Assembly: GCF_002043005.1 (NCBI RefSeq)
Contig: NZ_CP020330.1
Location: forward strand, 2,560,001 to 2,624,000
Direction: 5' to 3'
DNA: 64,000 nucleotides
Source: Martelella mediterranea DSM 17316
GTDB taxonomy: Bacteria > Pseudomonadota > Alphaproteobacteria > Rhizobiales > Rhizobiaceae
This document shows, piece after piece, positions 20,918 to 30,042 of this stretch (positions are counted from its first letter, which is position 1; each line of letters opens with the position of its first letter). The notes beneath the pieces are model-generated. The model saw only the letters and a program-made list of their open reading frames with translations. It was not told where the DNA came from and did no database searches. A program made the position numbers and the translations under genes.

Positions 20918-21408
20918 GGTGTTTCTACTCCTGCCATTGCCCCGATGGGCGATCGTCCTTGCGAAAATCGGGATATGCAATCGCGCGCGCCGTGCCGCTC
21001 TGTCAATAATTGGCGAAAACTTATTCGATTAGTATCGGCGATTTGCCAACCGAAACTGACGAAAATGGGTGGTCGAAGCGGCAAAGCCTGGTCCCGTGGC
21101 CTGAAGGACGGCGAGGAAACATTTTTGCGGGGGAACCAGCGCCTTGTCGAACCGTTGAAATCCTGTAGCCCGGATCAATCGTCGCATGTTGCGTTGCACA
21201 CAGAATTCGCTCGTGTTTAAGCCCCTGTTAATAGGCGCTTGATAGGCTGATCCGGAACGGCAATCGATCGGCAAGCGGACCAAAGTGTTGTTTTTCCACG
21301 ACACAACCAGAAGGTTTGCGCACAGATAGCGCAAATGTTATTGGCTCGCCAACGGGCTTGCGGATAGGATGTCAATGAAATCGTTGACTTGCAAAACGGG
21401 GTAGAACA
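20918..21408. other. 491-bp divergent intergenic region, fumC to L,D-transpeptidase
   Basis: No credible gene; a 101-codon minus-strand frame (21029-21334, TTG start) looks random in composition. The region holds leaders of both flanking genes and a 21-bp dyad at 21315-21335. G+C is visibly lower than in the coding sequence. Confidence 0.5.
21315..21335. promoter_or_regulatory. Inverted repeat upstream of the L,D-transpeptidase gene
   Basis: Arms tttgcgc and gcgcaaa (7 bp, perfect) are separated by 7 bp, about 74 bp before the TTG start. This is the geometry of a dimeric regulator site. The binding protein is unknown. Confidence 0.35.
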
Positions 21409-23352
21409 TTGCGCAACAAACTCTCAGTTCGCGTTTCATCTGTGGCTCTGGCCGTGGCGGTTTCTGCCGCCTTCGTGCCGAGTGCGGCCAACGCCCTGAC
21501 GCTGATGGACATCCTGCGCGGCCGGCAGAAGGAATCGCAGCGCGCGCCGGTGGTCGAGCAGCAGCCTCAGGTGCAGCAGCAGAAACAGGTCCAGCGCACC
21601 TACTCCGCCCCCAAGGTCGCGCCGCCGAAATATTACGCCTATCGCGCCGATCCCGTTCGCATGATCGATATCGGCGAAATTCGCGATCCGGTCGTTACCG
21701 GCTCGATCACTCCCGATGAAGCGGAGGTCGAAGAGACGACGACGGAAGTCGCCGCGCTCGATCAGGGCTCGATGACCGACGCCGTGGAAACGGAGACCAC
21801 CGTCGCGATCGCCCAGGACGACCCGCGCCAGTATCTCGCCGATGCCCAGGTGAAGGCCATTGATGATGTCGCTTCGGCGATCGAGGACTATTATTCCAAT
21901 GGCGGCGAGCTGATCTGGGTGCAGGATGGCAAGGTTTCGCAGAAGGCCCGCGCTGCCATGCGGACGCTCGGAAATGCCGACGTCTTCGGCCTGGAGCCCG
22001 ACAACTACCGGGTTCAGCTGCCGGACCTGCTCGCGGCCGAGAACGAGGATGAGGAAAAGGCTGCCCTGATGCAGTTCGAACTCGCCCTTTCCGCCAAGGT
22101 GCTTGCCTACATGCAGGACGCCAAGCGCGGCCGCGTCGATCCGAACCGGATTTCCGAGTTCCACGATCTGAAGCGCAACCCGGTCGATCTCGGCGAAGCG
22201 ATCGACAGCCTCGCCGGAACGGTTGAGGTCGCCGCGTTCATCGAAAGCTACAATCCGCAGAACCAGTTTTTCCAGGACCTGAAGGCGGAACTCGCCGAAC
22301 TGCGCAGCACCGAAACCGTGGTTGAGCCGATCGTTTTCACCGGCAGCGTGTTCATTCGTCCCGGCCAGACAAACCAGAATGTCCCGAGCGTGGTCAAGGC
22401 GATCGAGCGCAAGGCCTCGCCGGAATTCAAGGTGGACCACGCGGAAATCTTCGCTGCCTATGACGGCGTCAGCGAGGAATACACGCCCGAACTGGTGACC
22501 CTTGTGAAGGACTTCCAGAAGTCGGCGGGCCTTTATGTCGACGGCGTTGTCGGCCCCAACACGGTAAGGGCCTTCGACGTCGAAACCAATGACGACCGCA
22601 CCCAGAAGGTGCTCGACGCCATGGAGCGGCTGCGCTGGCTGCCGGATGATTTCGGCCCGCGCTATGTCTTCATCAATCAGCCGGCCTACCGCGTCTATTA
22701 TCATGACGACAACGGCGAAAGCTTCGACATGGGCGTCGTGGTGGGTAACCCCACCAACCAGACCTATTTCTTCAAGGATGAGATCGAAACCGTCGAATTC
22801 AACCCCTATTGGGGCATTCCGCGCTCGATCGTCGTCAACGAGTATCTGCCCAAGCTGCGCGCCAATCCAAGCTATTTCGACCAGATCGGTTACGAGGTCA
22901 GCTATAATGGCCGCCGGGTCTCGTCCTCCTCCGTCAACTGGGCTTCCGCTCCGATGGTCGATGTGCGCCAGCCGCCGGGCGAGCGCAATGCGCTTGGTCA
23001 GCTGAAGATCCTGTTCCCCAACGATCACGCGATCTACATGCATGACACGCCGCAGAAGAGCTATTTCGAGCGCGACATGCGGGCGTTGAGCCATGGCTGC
23101 GTGCGTCTTTCCGACCCCAACAAGATGGCCGCCGCCGTTCTCGGCGTGCCGGAAACGGATATTGACGACTATATCGCGACCGGCAAGAACACCCCGGTCG
23201 ACGTTCCGGAGAAATTCCCGGTCTATGTCGCCTATTTCACCGCATGGCCGGATGCCAATGGCGAGGTCCAGTATTACGACGATGTCTATGACCGCGACAT
23301 GTATCTGAAGCGGGCCATGGACGCCGAGAGCGAGGCGCGCGTCGGCAGCTGA
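21409..23352 (+). CDS. YcbB-type L,D-transpeptidase
   Basis: A periplasmic peptidoglycan cross-linking enzyme (3-3 links or lipoprotein attachment). The 647-aa protein has a Sec signal peptide ending near NALTL (about residue 28), a low-complexity Q/V/P segment (40-70), a scaffold domain (about 140-300), a peptidoglycan-binding helix bundle (VTLVKDFQKSAGLYVDGVVGPNT, about 363-385, read as two motifs) and a YkuD catalytic domain. The catalytic SHGCVRLSD motif contains Cys564. The start is a TTG at 21409: it is the only start that keeps the whole signal peptide, and the upstream ATG at 21375 runs into a stop. A bidirectional terminator follows. Confidence 0.92.
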   Translation: MRNKLSVRVSSVALAVAVSAAFVPSAANALTLMDILRGRQKESQRAPVVEQQPQVQQQKQVQRTYSAPKVAPPKYYAYRADPVRMIDIGEIRDPVVTGSITPDEAEVEETTTEVAALDQGSMTDAVETETTVAIAQDDPRQYLADAQVKAIDDVASAIEDYYSNGGELIWVQDGKVSQKARAAMRTLGNADVFGLEPDNYRVQLPDLLAAENEDEEKAALMQFELALSAKVLAYMQDAKRGRVDPNRISEFHDLKRNPVDLGEAIDSLAGTVEVAAFIESYNPQNQFFQDLKAELAELRSTETVVEPIVFTGSVFIRPGQTNQNVPSVVKAIERKASPEFKVDHAEIFAAYDGVSEEYTPELVTLVKDFQKSAGLYVDGVVGPNTVRAFDVETNDDRTQKVLDAMERLRWLPDDFGPRYVFINQPAYRVYYHDDNGESFDMGVVVGNPTNQTYFFKDEIETVEFNPYWGIPRSIVVNEYLPKLRANPSYFDQIGYEVSYNGRRVSSSSVNWASAPMVDVRQPPGERNALGQLKILFPNDHAIYMHDTPQKSYFERDMRALSHGCVRLSDPNKMAAAVLGVPETDIDDYIATGKNTPVDVPEKFPVYVAYFTAWPDANGEVQYYDDVYDRDMYLKRAMDAESEARVGS

Positions 23353-23376
23353 TAGCTGGAGAATGCCCTAAACAAC

Positions 23377-23408
23377 AAAGGCGCGTCCGGTCCGCGGGCG
23401 CGCCTTTT
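23377..23408. terminator. Bidirectional terminator, L,D-transpeptidase and gph
   Basis: A 9-bp stem (23377-23385 with 23399-23407) carries an A-tract on the left and a T-tract on the right. It serves both convergent genes. Confidence 0.8.
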
Positions 23409-23432
23409 GCGTTTTACGGGTCATTGCTGCCG

Positions 23433-24110
23433 TTATTGCCGCGCAATCACCGCGCGCGCCAGATCGGGCGTCAGCTCGTCGAAATGGCTGATCATCCGGT
23501 CGGCGGCCATATCGGTGACCGGGCGGTCGGCGTAGCCGAAGGTGACGGCGATGGTTGCCGCTCCCGCGCCTTTTCCCGCATCGATATCATTGGAACTGTC
23601 GCCGACCATGACCGCGTTCGCGACATCGCCACTGGCGCGCGCGATGGTCTCCAATACATGGCGGGGATCGGGCTTGCGGAAGACGAAGGTGTCGCCGCCG
23701 GTGATCGTGGTGAAATAGCCGGTGAGATCGAGCGCGTCGAGCAGCGGCATGGTGAACGATTCGCGCTTGTTGGTGCATACCGCAAGGTCAAAGCCCGCGG
23801 ATTTCAGCCGGTCGAGGGCCGCGACGATGCCGGGATAGGGGCGGCTTTCGCCGGGAATGCCCGCGCGATAGTGTTCGCTGAAGCGTTCGAAGCAGGCATC
23901 GAACGTATCTTCGTCGAGCGATCGGTCGCGATGCTCGAAAGCCCTTTCGATCATCACCCTTACGCCGCGGCCGACCAGTGTCTTCGTGTCCTCGACGCCG
24001 TAGGGGGCAAGCCCCACAGGGGCGATGGCGTGGTTCAGGCTTGCGATCAGATCCGGCGCTGTGTCGATCAGCGTTCCGTCGAGGTCGAATATGGCGAGCG
24101 GTGCGGGCAT
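23433..24110 (-). CDS. gph: Phosphoglycolate phosphatase-type HAD hydrolase
   Basis: Dephosphorylates 2-phosphoglycolate (DNA-repair and photorespiratory by-product) or similar small phosphates. The 225-aa protein shows HAD motif I FDLDGTLIDTAPDL (residues 7-20), motif II in AVCTNK, motif III Lys in FVFRKPDP and motif IV MVGDSSNDIDAG. The C1 cap lies between motifs I and II. The start is ATG 24110 (MPAPLAIFDLDG); 30 further residues upstream are not family-like. It is divergent from rpiA, which fits carbon-phosphate metabolism, but the two do not share an operon. Confidence 0.88.
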   Translation of the reverse strand: MPAPLAIFDLDGTLIDTAPDLIASLNHAIAPVGLAPYGVEDTKTLVGRGVRVMIERAFEHRDRSLDEDTFDACFERFSEHYRAGIPGESRPYPGIVAALDRLKSAGFDLAVCTNKRESFTMPLLDALDLTGYFTTITGGDTFVFRKPDPRHVLETIARASGDVANAVMVGDSSNDIDAGKGAGAATIAVTFGYADRPVTDMAADRMISHFDELTPDLARAVIARQ

Positions 24111-24287
24111 TGGCGCGGGTCCTTCATTTTCCGGCAGACGACGCTCGCCGTCCGCTTCACGGCCCGGTTCATACCCGCCAGTCGCGGGCCTGCCAAGCAT
24201 TTGGCGCGGGCTTGGCGCAAAAGGTCTTTTGTTTGACGCGCGTGGCGTGTAAACACCTTACCGTTAGCCAGAAGGAGCATGTGACGC

Positions 24288-24986
24288 ATGGATGCGCGTC
24301 AATTGAAGATAAAGGCTGCGGAAACCGCGCTTGAATATGTCGAAGACGGAATGCGGCTCGGCATCGGAACCGGCAGCACGGCGCGGGAATTCATCGCGCT
24401 CCTCGGCGAAAAGGTTGCCAGTGGGTTCAACGTCATCGGGGTTCCGACCTCCGAGGCGACGGCGCGCCAGTGCCTGGAACTGGGCATCACGCTGAATTCG
24501 CTCGACGAAACGCCGGAACTCGATCTCACGATCGACGGCGCGGACGAGATCGATCCCGCGCTCAATCTCATCAAGGGGGGCGGCGGGGCGCTGCTGCGGG
24601 AAAAGATCGTGGCATCCGCCTCGAAAGCCATGATCGTGATTGCCGACGAGACCAAGGTCGTGGATTGCCTCGGCGCCTTTCCGCTGCCCATCGAAGTCAT
24701 GCCGTTCGGGCTCGGCGCCACCCGCCTTGCCATCGAACGCGCCGCATCATGGCTCAATCTTTCAGGCTCGCTCGACCTTCGCCAATCGGGCGACGGGCCC
24801 TATATGACCGATGGCGGGCACTATATTATCGACGCATCATTTGGCCGCATTCACGATGCACAGGCATTGTCAGACGCGCTCAACGCCATTGCGGGCGTTG
24901 TGGAGCACGGGCTGTTCATTGACATCGCGACACTCGCCATCGTTGCATCCGACGGCGGTGTACGTACACTCAAAGCAACTGAGTAG
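24288..24986 (+). CDS. rpiA: Ribose-5-phosphate isomerase A
   Basis: Interconverts ribose 5-phosphate and ribulose 5-phosphate in the pentose phosphate pathway. The 232-aa length and motifs fit Rpi[13 protein letters not shown] (25-36), the active-site DGADEIDP (83-90), and [12 protein letters not shown] (95-106) with the catalytic Glu and Lys. A gaaggag site lies before ATG 24288. The DUF2059 gene starts 13 bp after its stop, so they are probably cotranscribed, although no functional link is known. Confidence 0.97.
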   Translation: MDARQLKIKAAETALEYVEDGMRLGIGTGSTAREFIALLGEKVASGFNVIGVPTSEATARQCLELGITLNSLDETPELDLTIDGADEIDPALNLIKGGGGALLREKIVASASKAMIVIADETKVVDCLGAFPLPIEVMPFGLGATRLAIERAASWLNLSGSLDLRQSGDGPYMTDGGHYIIDASFGRIHDAQALSDALNAIAGVVEHGLFIDIATLAIVASDGGVRTLKATE

Positions 24987-24999
24987 ACAGGAGTCCTTT

Positions 25000-25557
25000 A
25001 TGAAAACGAAATCCAGGTTCGGCCTTTCCGTGGCCATCGCCGCGACGATTATGGGACTTGGCGCCTTTTCGGTTGCTTCTGCGCAGGATATTTCGCCTGA
25101 GCATGAGGCCGCCGCCAAAGCCGCGCTCCAGGCCTTGGGCATCAACAACCAGTTCGATGAAATCCTGCCGAATCAGGCGGATCTCGTCCAGTCGCAGTTG
25201 ACGCAGGTCTATCCGAACTACCACTCGCTGATCGACGAGGTCGTCACCGATACGGCGATCGCGCTGGCGCCGCGCCGCGCCGATCTCGAAAAGGAAGGCG
25301 CGCAGATCTACGCCAACATCTTCACTGCGGAAGAACTGAACCAGCTTGCCGAGTTCTATAGCTCCGATGTCGGCAAGAAGTTCATCCAGTATGGCCCGAT
25401 CGCCGCGCGCGAACTCGGCCAGGCCGGCGATATCTGGGCGCGCGGCATTGCCCGCGATCTTTCCCAGCAGGCTCAGCAAGAGCTGAACCGGCGCATCGAA
25501 GCCGATGGCGGCACGCCCGTTGAGGCGACCGAGATTCCGGCAGTGCCCGCGCAGTAA
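25000..25557 (+). CDS. Exported DUF2059 domain protein
   Basis: A 185-aa protein with a clear Sec signal peptide (MKTKSRFGLSVAIAATIMG, then a cleavage site after SVASA near residue 27), so it is periplasmic. The central DUF2059 region contains FTAEELNQLAEFYSSDVGKK (111-130), the family hallmark: a helix with the F/YxSxxGKK pattern. The function of DUF2059 is unknown. ATG 25000 has a gacaggag site and follows rpiA by 13 bp. A terminator follows, so this ends the rpiA unit. Confidence 0.85.
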   Translation: MKTKSRFGLSVAIAATIMGLGAFSVASAQDISPEHEAAAKAALQALGINNQFDEILPNQADLVQSQLTQVYPNYHSLIDEVVTDTAIALAPRRADLEKEGAQIYANIFTAEELNQLAEFYSSDVGKKFIQYGPIAARELGQAGDIWARGIARDLSQQAQQELNRRIEADGGTPVEATEIPAVPAQ

Positions 25558-25582
25558 CAGGGCCATTCGCCCCTTGCATAAC

Positions 25583-25612
25583 AGCCCGCCGACCCCGGCG
25601 GGCTTTATTTTT
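25583..25612 (+). terminator. Terminator of the rpiA-DUF2059 unit
   Basis: An 8-bp stem (25584-25591 with 25596-25603) with a short loop is followed by TTTATTTTT. Confidence 0.8.
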
Positions 25613-25680
25613 GGCGGAAAGTCGCCATATTCAGCCAAAATCGATTGTCCCCGAATACCCCCACCGCAAGGAGCCCTCCC

Positions 25681-27069
25681 ATGACGCGCTATGACTTCGA
25701 CCTGTTTGTGATTGGCGGCGGCTCCGGCGGTGTGCGCGCCGCCCGCCTTGCCGCCGCGATGGGCAAGAGGGTGGCGATCGCCGAGGAATACCGGTTCGGC
25801 GGCACCTGCGTCATTCGCGGCTGCGTGCCGAAGAAGCTGTTCGTCTATGCCTCTCAGTTTCCCGAGCATTTCGAGGACGCGGCCGGCTATGGCTGGACCG
25901 TCGGCGAGCGCAGCTTCTCGTGGCTGGCGCTGATTGCCGCCAAGGACCGGGAAATCGACCGTCTGGAGGGGCTCTACCGCAAGGGCCTGGAAACCAACGG
26001 CGCCGAAATTCTCGAGACCCGGGCGGAGATTGCCGGCGACCACCGCGTCCGACTGCTGTCATCCGGCCAGGAGGTGACGGCGGAAAAGATCCTGGTCGCG
26101 GTCGGCGGTCATCCCAACCCGCACCCGGAAATGCCGGGCTCCGAGCTTTGCATCTCCTCCAACGAGGCCTTTCATCTGGAGGAACTGCCGAAGTCGATCG
26201 CGATCACCGGCGGCGGCTACATCGCCGTTGAATTCGCCAATATCTTCGCCGGCCTCGGCGTCGAGACCACGCTTGTTTATCGCGGCGAGGAAATCCTGCG
26301 CGGCTTCGATATGGACATGCGCGTCAATCTGCGCGAGGCGATGGAGAAGAAGGGCATCCAGGTCATCTGCCGCGACACGATTGTCGAGGTCGCCCAGGCG
26401 GCCGATGGCAGGCTCAAGGCCCAGACCCATAACGGCCATGTGTTCAACGTCGACAAGGTGATGATGGCGCTCGGCCGGCAGCCGAACACCAAGGGGCTGG
26501 GTCTCGAATCCGTCGGCGTCGAACTGGATGCCAAGGGCGCGATCAGGGTCGACGATTATTCGCGCACCAATGTCGACTATATCTGGGCGCTGGGCGATGT
26601 CACCGACCGCGTTCAGCTGACCCCGGTCGCGATCCATGAGGCGATGTGCTTCATCGAGACGGAATATAAGGACAACCCGACCAAGCCGGATCACGACCTG
26701 ATCGCGACGGCGGTGTTCTCGCAGCCCGAAATCGGCACGGTCGGTCTTCCGGAGCATGTCGCGGCCGAACGCTATGAGGAACTCGAGGTCTATCTCGCCA
26801 AGTTCCGGCCGATGAAGGCAACGCTGTCGGGCCGCGACGAGCGCACCGTGATGAAATTGATCGTCAATGCCGCCGACCGCAAGGTGGTCGGCGCCCATAT
26901 TCTCGGCCATGAGGCCGGCGAGATGGCGCAGCTGATCGGCATCGCGCTGAAGGGCGGCTGCACCAAGGACGATTTCGACCGCACCATGGCCGTTCACCCC
27001 ACGGCATCGGAGGAACTGGTGACGATGTACCAGCCGAGCTACCGGGTGAAGAACGGCGAGCGGGTCTAG
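25681..27069 (+). CDS. gor: Glutathione-disulfide reductase
   Basis: An NADPH-dependent flavoenzyme that regenerates reduced glutathione. The 462-aa protein has the FAD dinucleotide fold GGGSGGVRAA (12-21), the redox-active disulfide GGTCVIRGC (Cys43 and Cys48), a second nucleotide fold at GGGYIAVEFA, and the C-terminal HPTASEE containing the catalytic His439-Glu444 pair. ATG 25681 has a caaggag site 8 bp upstream; the longer frame from 25645 adds 12 unsupported residues. It is monocistronic. Its stop overlaps the stop of a tiny convergent ORF. Confidence 0.95.
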   Translation: MTRYDFDLFVIGGGSGGVRAARLAAAMGKRVAIAEEYRFGGTCVIRGCVPKKLFVYASQFPEHFEDAAGYGWTVGERSFSWLALIAAKDREIDRLEGLYRKGLETNGAEILETRAEIAGDHRVRLLSSGQEVTAEKILVAVGGHPNPHPEMPGSELCISSNEAFHLEELPKSIAITGGGYIAVEFANIFAGLGVETTLVYRGEEILRGFDMDMRVNLREAMEKKGIQVICRDTIVEVAQAADGRLKAQTHNGHVFNVDKVMMALGRQPNTKGLGLESVGVELDAKGAIRVDDYSRTNVDYIWALGDVTDRVQLTPVAIHEAMCFIETEYKDNPTKPDHDLIATAVFSQPEIGTVGLPEHVAAERYEELEVYLAKFRPMKATLSGRDERTVMKLIVNAADRKVVGAHILGHEAGEMAQLIGIALKGGCTKDDFDRTMAVHPTASEELVTMYQPSYRVKNGERV

Positions 27070-27209
27070 ACCCGCTTTTCCCGGAGAATGCGGCTGATCA
27101 GACGCGCCATCCCTTGGTGCCCTCGCCACTCATCGCCCTCCAGCGGGTCGGAGAGCGGATGGCGGGGCTTCTTTCTCCGGTGTCTGACGACGGTGAACCA
27201 GTCGAGCAT
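27066..27209 (-). CDS. Tiny basic protein divergent from lysR (47 aa)
   Basis: ATG 27209 (MLDWFTVVRHRRKKPRHPLS) has a ggagaaa site 4-10 bp upstream; a second in-frame ATG at 27221 would add four residues. The product is strongly basic (about a third R, K and H), without a signal peptide or membrane helix, and ends LISRILREKRV. I do not recognise a family. Its stop overlaps that of gor on the other strand. Divergence from a LysR gene across a dyad (27274-27291) is the classical layout of a LysR target, which raises its credibility. Confidence 0.4.
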   Translation of the reverse strand: MLDWFTVVRHRRKKPRHPLSDPLEGDEWRGHQGMARLISRILREKRV

Positions 27210-27273
27210 GGCTTTCTCCATTTCTGCTTGACCGAAAGCTAGAGACGGCGGGACGGCGGCTGTAGAGCCGCGT

Positions 27274-27291
27274 ATGAAAGGCTCGTTTCAT
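27274..27291. promoter_or_regulatory. LysR-type dyad between the tiny ORF and lysR
   Basis: Arms atgaaa (27274-27279) and tttcat (27286-27291) flank a 6-bp spacer and contain a T-N11-A-like core. On the plus strand a TATAAG (27325-27330) with a weak TTCGCG 17 bp upstream could be the lysR promoter. The dyad lies between the two divergent starts. Confidence 0.45.
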
Positions 27292-27357
27292 CCGTGAACG
27301 GTTCGCGCTTGCGGGGCGGGACGGTATAAGATGGCCGTTTGACAACGGAGACAGCCG

Positions 27358-28239
27358 ATGGCCGAGGCGAGCTGGGACGATCTGCAGCTTTTCCATGTGG
27401 TGGCGGAGGCCGGCGGGCTGAGCGGCGCTGCCGCGCGCACCGGCATCTCCGCGCCGACGATCGGCCGGCGCATGCTGGCGCTGGAACGCACCCTCGGGCG
27501 CTCGCTGTTCACGCGCTCGCAACGTGGGTATGAGCTTGCCCATGATGGCCGGGAATTGCTGAAGCAGGTGCAGAGGATGCGTGAGGTCGCGAGCGATATT
27601 GCCGACTGGCATGCAGAGGCCTTTGCCCTGCCTTTCGTCACCATCGCGACCGATTGCTGGCTCTCGCCGCTTATCGCCGACAATCTTGGCGAGGTGCGTC
27701 AAAAGGGCGATCGTTTCCGCATCTGTTGCAGTTCGGAAGGCGCCTCCGCCGACCTCACATTCCGGGCAGCCGATGTCGTCGTTCTGGCGAAACGGCCGGA
27801 AAGCGGCAATATTGCGGTTCTGCCTTCGGTGGCGATGGCCTACGCGGTCTATCGGCCAAAGGCTGCGGGATCGGAAGACCTTCCATGGATTTCGTTGGGG
27901 ACCGCAGCGGCAAGCGAACCGCGCGACCGCTACGTGTTCGAGAATTTCGAAGGCGCGATCATGACCTGGACCGAGGACCGCCACCTGTTGCCGCGTCTCG
28001 CAATGTCGGGGGCCGGCAAGGCGGTCCTGCCGGTCTGGGTCGGTGATGGCCTTTCAGAGCTGGAGAGGGAAGGGGAGGTGATCGAGGCACTGACGCACCC
28101 GCTCTTCATCGTCGCCCATGATGATGACCGGCATCGCCGCGAGGTGCGTCTGGTCATAGAACGGCTGGCCGCCCTTCTGAAAAACAACGCTGCCCGGCTG
28201 GCGGGCAGGAGCGGCGACGATCGCGCGGGTATACAATAG
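27358..28239 (+). CDS. LysR-family transcriptional regulator
   Basis: A 293-aa regulator with an N-terminal winged helix (LQLFHVVAEAGGLSGAAARTGISAPTIGRRM in outline, residues 9-39) and a periplasmic-binding-protein-like effector domain. The recognition helix reads SAPTIGRRMLALE rather than the common S-x-S-x-I-x-x-L-E, which is seen in the LysR subgroup annotated near glutathione or thiol genes. ATG 27358 has a ggagac site. The target could be the divergent tiny gene, its own promoter or the downstream DAHP synthase gene; none can be chosen from sequence alone. Confidence 0.88.
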   Translation: MAEASWDDLQLFHVVAEAGGLSGAAARTGISAPTIGRRMLALERTLGRSLFTRSQRGYELAHDGRELLKQVQRMREVASDIADWHAEAFALPFVTIATDCWLSPLIADNLGEVRQKGDRFRICCSSEGASADLTFRAADVVVLAKRPESGNIAVLPSVAMAYAVYRPKAAGSEDLPWISLGTAAASEPRDRYVFENFEGAIMTWTEDRHLLPRLAMSGAGKAVLPVWVGDGLSELEREGEVIEALTHPLFIVAHDDDRHRREVRLVIERLAALLKNNAARLAGRSGDDRAGIQ

Positions 28240-28281
28240 AGCCGGAAGCGGCTATAAGCGCGCCAAAAATCGGGAGAGAGC

Positions 28282-29703
28282 ATGTCCGGCGAGAGGCCGG
28301 GCGGGCAAGGACAGGTGATTGAAATGAGCAGCGCGAAAAACTGGACACCCGGAAGCTGGCGACACAAGCCGATCCTTCAGGTGCCGGAATATCCTGATGA
28401 GGCAAAGCTTGCGGAGGCCGAGGCCGCGCTTGCGACCTATCCGCCGCTGGTCTTCGCCGGCGAGGCGCGCCGTCTGAAGAAGGCGCTGGGCGAGGTGGCC
28501 GAGGGCCGCGGTTTCCTGCTCCAGGGCGGCGATTGCGCCGAAAGCTTCGCCGAACACGGCGCCGACACGATCCGCGACTTCTTCCGCGCCTTCCTGCAGA
28601 TGGCCGTGGTGCTGACCTTCGGCGCCCAGCAGCCGGTGGTCAAGGTCGGCCGCATCGCCGGCCAGTTCGCCAAGCCGCGCTCCAGCTCGAACGAGACGAT
28701 CAACGGCGTGACGCTGCCGAGCTATCGCGGCGACATCATCAACGGCATCGATTTCACCGAGGAAGCCCGCATTCCTGACCCGCAGCGCCAGTTGATGGCC
28801 TACCGCCAGTCGGCCGCGACGCTGAACCTGCTGCGCGCCTTTTCCATGGGCGGCTACGCCAATCTGGAAAATGTCCACCAGTGGATGCTCGGCTTCGTTA
28901 AGGACTCACCGCAGGGCGAACGCTACCAGAAGCTCGCCGACCGGCTTTCGGAAACCATGTCGTTCATGCGCGCGATCGGCATCCGCGCGGAAAACAACCA
29001 CGCGCTGTCGGAGACCGATTTCTTCACTAGCCACGAGGCGCTGCTGCTCGGCTATGAAGAGGCGCTGACCCGCGTCGATTCGACCTCCGGCGACTGGTAC
29101 GCGACCTCCGGCCACATGATCTGGATCGGCGACCGCACCCGCCAGGCCGATCACGCCCATATCGAATATGCCCGCGGCATCAAGAACCCGCTCGGCCTCA
29201 AATGCGGCCCCTCGCTCGCCGAGGACGACCTGCTGCGGCTGATCGATACGGTGAACCCTGAAAACGAGGCCGGCCGGCTGACGCTGATCTGCCGCTTCGG
29301 CCACGACAAGGTCGCCGACCATCTGCCGCGCCTGATCCGCGCGGTCGAGCGCGAGGGCAGGAAGGTGGTCTGGTCCTGCGACCCGATGCACGGCAACACG
29401 ATCACGCTCAACTCCTACAAGACGCGGCCGTTCGAGCGGATCCTGTCGGAGGTCGAGAGCTTCTTCCAGATCCACCGCGCCGAGGGCAGCTATCCGGGCG
29501 GCATCCATATCGAGATGACCGGCAAGGACGTGACGGAATGCACCGGTGGCGCCTGGGCGCTGACCGGCGACGACCTGCACGACCGTTACCACACCCATTG
29601 CGACCCGCGCCTCAACGCCGACCAGGCGCTGGAACTCGCCTTCCTGCTCGCCGAGCGAATGAAGACGGCGTATGAGGAAAAGAAGCTCGCGATCAACGAG
29701 TGA
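28282..29703 (+). CDS. Class II 3-deoxy-7-phosphoheptulonate (DAHP) synthase
   Basis: The first step of the shikimate pathway, condensing PEP and erythrose 4-phosphate. The 473-aa protein belongs to the plant/mycobacterial class II type: [11 protein letters not shown] carries the metal-binding Cys, and [24 protein letters not shown] and [11 protein letters not shown] are family signatures. The start is uncertain: ATG 28282 has a gggagag site, while ATG 28324 ([18 protein letters not shown]) gives 459 aa and matches the usual N-terminus better. A TACAAT hexamer near 28233 could be its -10. Monocistronic. Confidence 0.95.
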   Translation: MSGERPGGQGQVIEMSSAKNWTPGSWRHKPILQVPEYPDEAKLAEAEAALATYPPLVFAGEARRLKKALGEVAEGRGFLLQGGDCAESFAEHGADTIRDFFRAFLQMAVVLTFGAQQPVVKVGRIAGQFAKPRSSSNETINGVTLPSYRGDIINGIDFTEEARIPDPQRQLMAYRQSAATLNLLRAFSMGGYANLENVHQWMLGFVKDSPQGERYQKLADRLSETMSFMRAIGIRAENNHALSETDFFTSHEALLLGYEEALTRVDSTSGDWYATSGHMIWIGDRTRQADHAHIEYARGIKNPLGLKCGPSLAEDDLLRLIDTVNPENEAGRLTLICRFGHDKVADHLPRLIRAVEREGRKVVWSCDPMHGNTITLNSYKTRPFERILSEVESFFQIHRAEGSYPGGIHIEMTGKDVTECTGGAWALTGDDLHDRYHTHCDPRLNADQALELAFLLAERMKTAYEEKKLAINE

Positions 29704-30042
29704 GGACGCCCGGCAGGCACCGGATTTTCACATGATTTACGGCGCGCCGATTGTTAATCGCCTCTCGCCGCACAGCCCCCGATAATCTCCCCCCTTGAGG
29801 GGGAGATGTCGCGAAAGCGACAGAGAGGGGTAAAGGGCGCAAGCCCTAAAGCCGCAAACACTGTGCTCTCGGAGAGGGTTCACCCCTCTCTGCCCCTGTC
29901 GGGGCATCTCCCCCTCAAGGGGGGAGATTGAAGGAGAGTAACACTTTAGCTTTCTGTTTTGAGCCTCCGAGCCTTTTCCGGTTTGATTTTTCCCTGAAAA
30001 CATGGTGTCCATCCCTCGTCGGACCTGAAAGGTGGAATTGCC
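29704..30042. other. 339-bp intergenic region, DAHP synthase to nadE
   Basis: Almost half is the 146-bp palindromic repeat (29784-29929). The rest contains no credible ORF. A weak ribosome site precedes the nadE ATG. Confidence 0.6.
29784..29929. repeat. MITE-like palindromic repeat, copy 1
   Basis: A 146-bp element with perfect 25-bp terminal inverted repeats (29784-29808 and 29905-29929). Each terminal repeat is itself a hairpin around TTGA/TCAA, followed inwards by a different mini-hairpin (TCGCGAAAGCGA on the left, GCCCCTGTCGGGGC on the right) and a shared AGAGAGGGGT block. No coding capacity. A second copy in reverse orientation is at 37929-38074. Clear target-site duplications were not identified. 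Confidence 0.85.

Noticed and set aside
21029..21334. 101-codon minus-strand frame in the fumC to L,D-transpeptidase gap
   Set aside because: TTG start without a ribosome site, no signal peptide or domain, and random-looking composition.
29784..29929. Treating the palindromic element as a simple terminator of the DAHP synthase gene
   Set aside because: It occurs twice with matching internal order in inverted orientation and terminal repeats, which fits a dispersed repeat, although it may also stop transcription.
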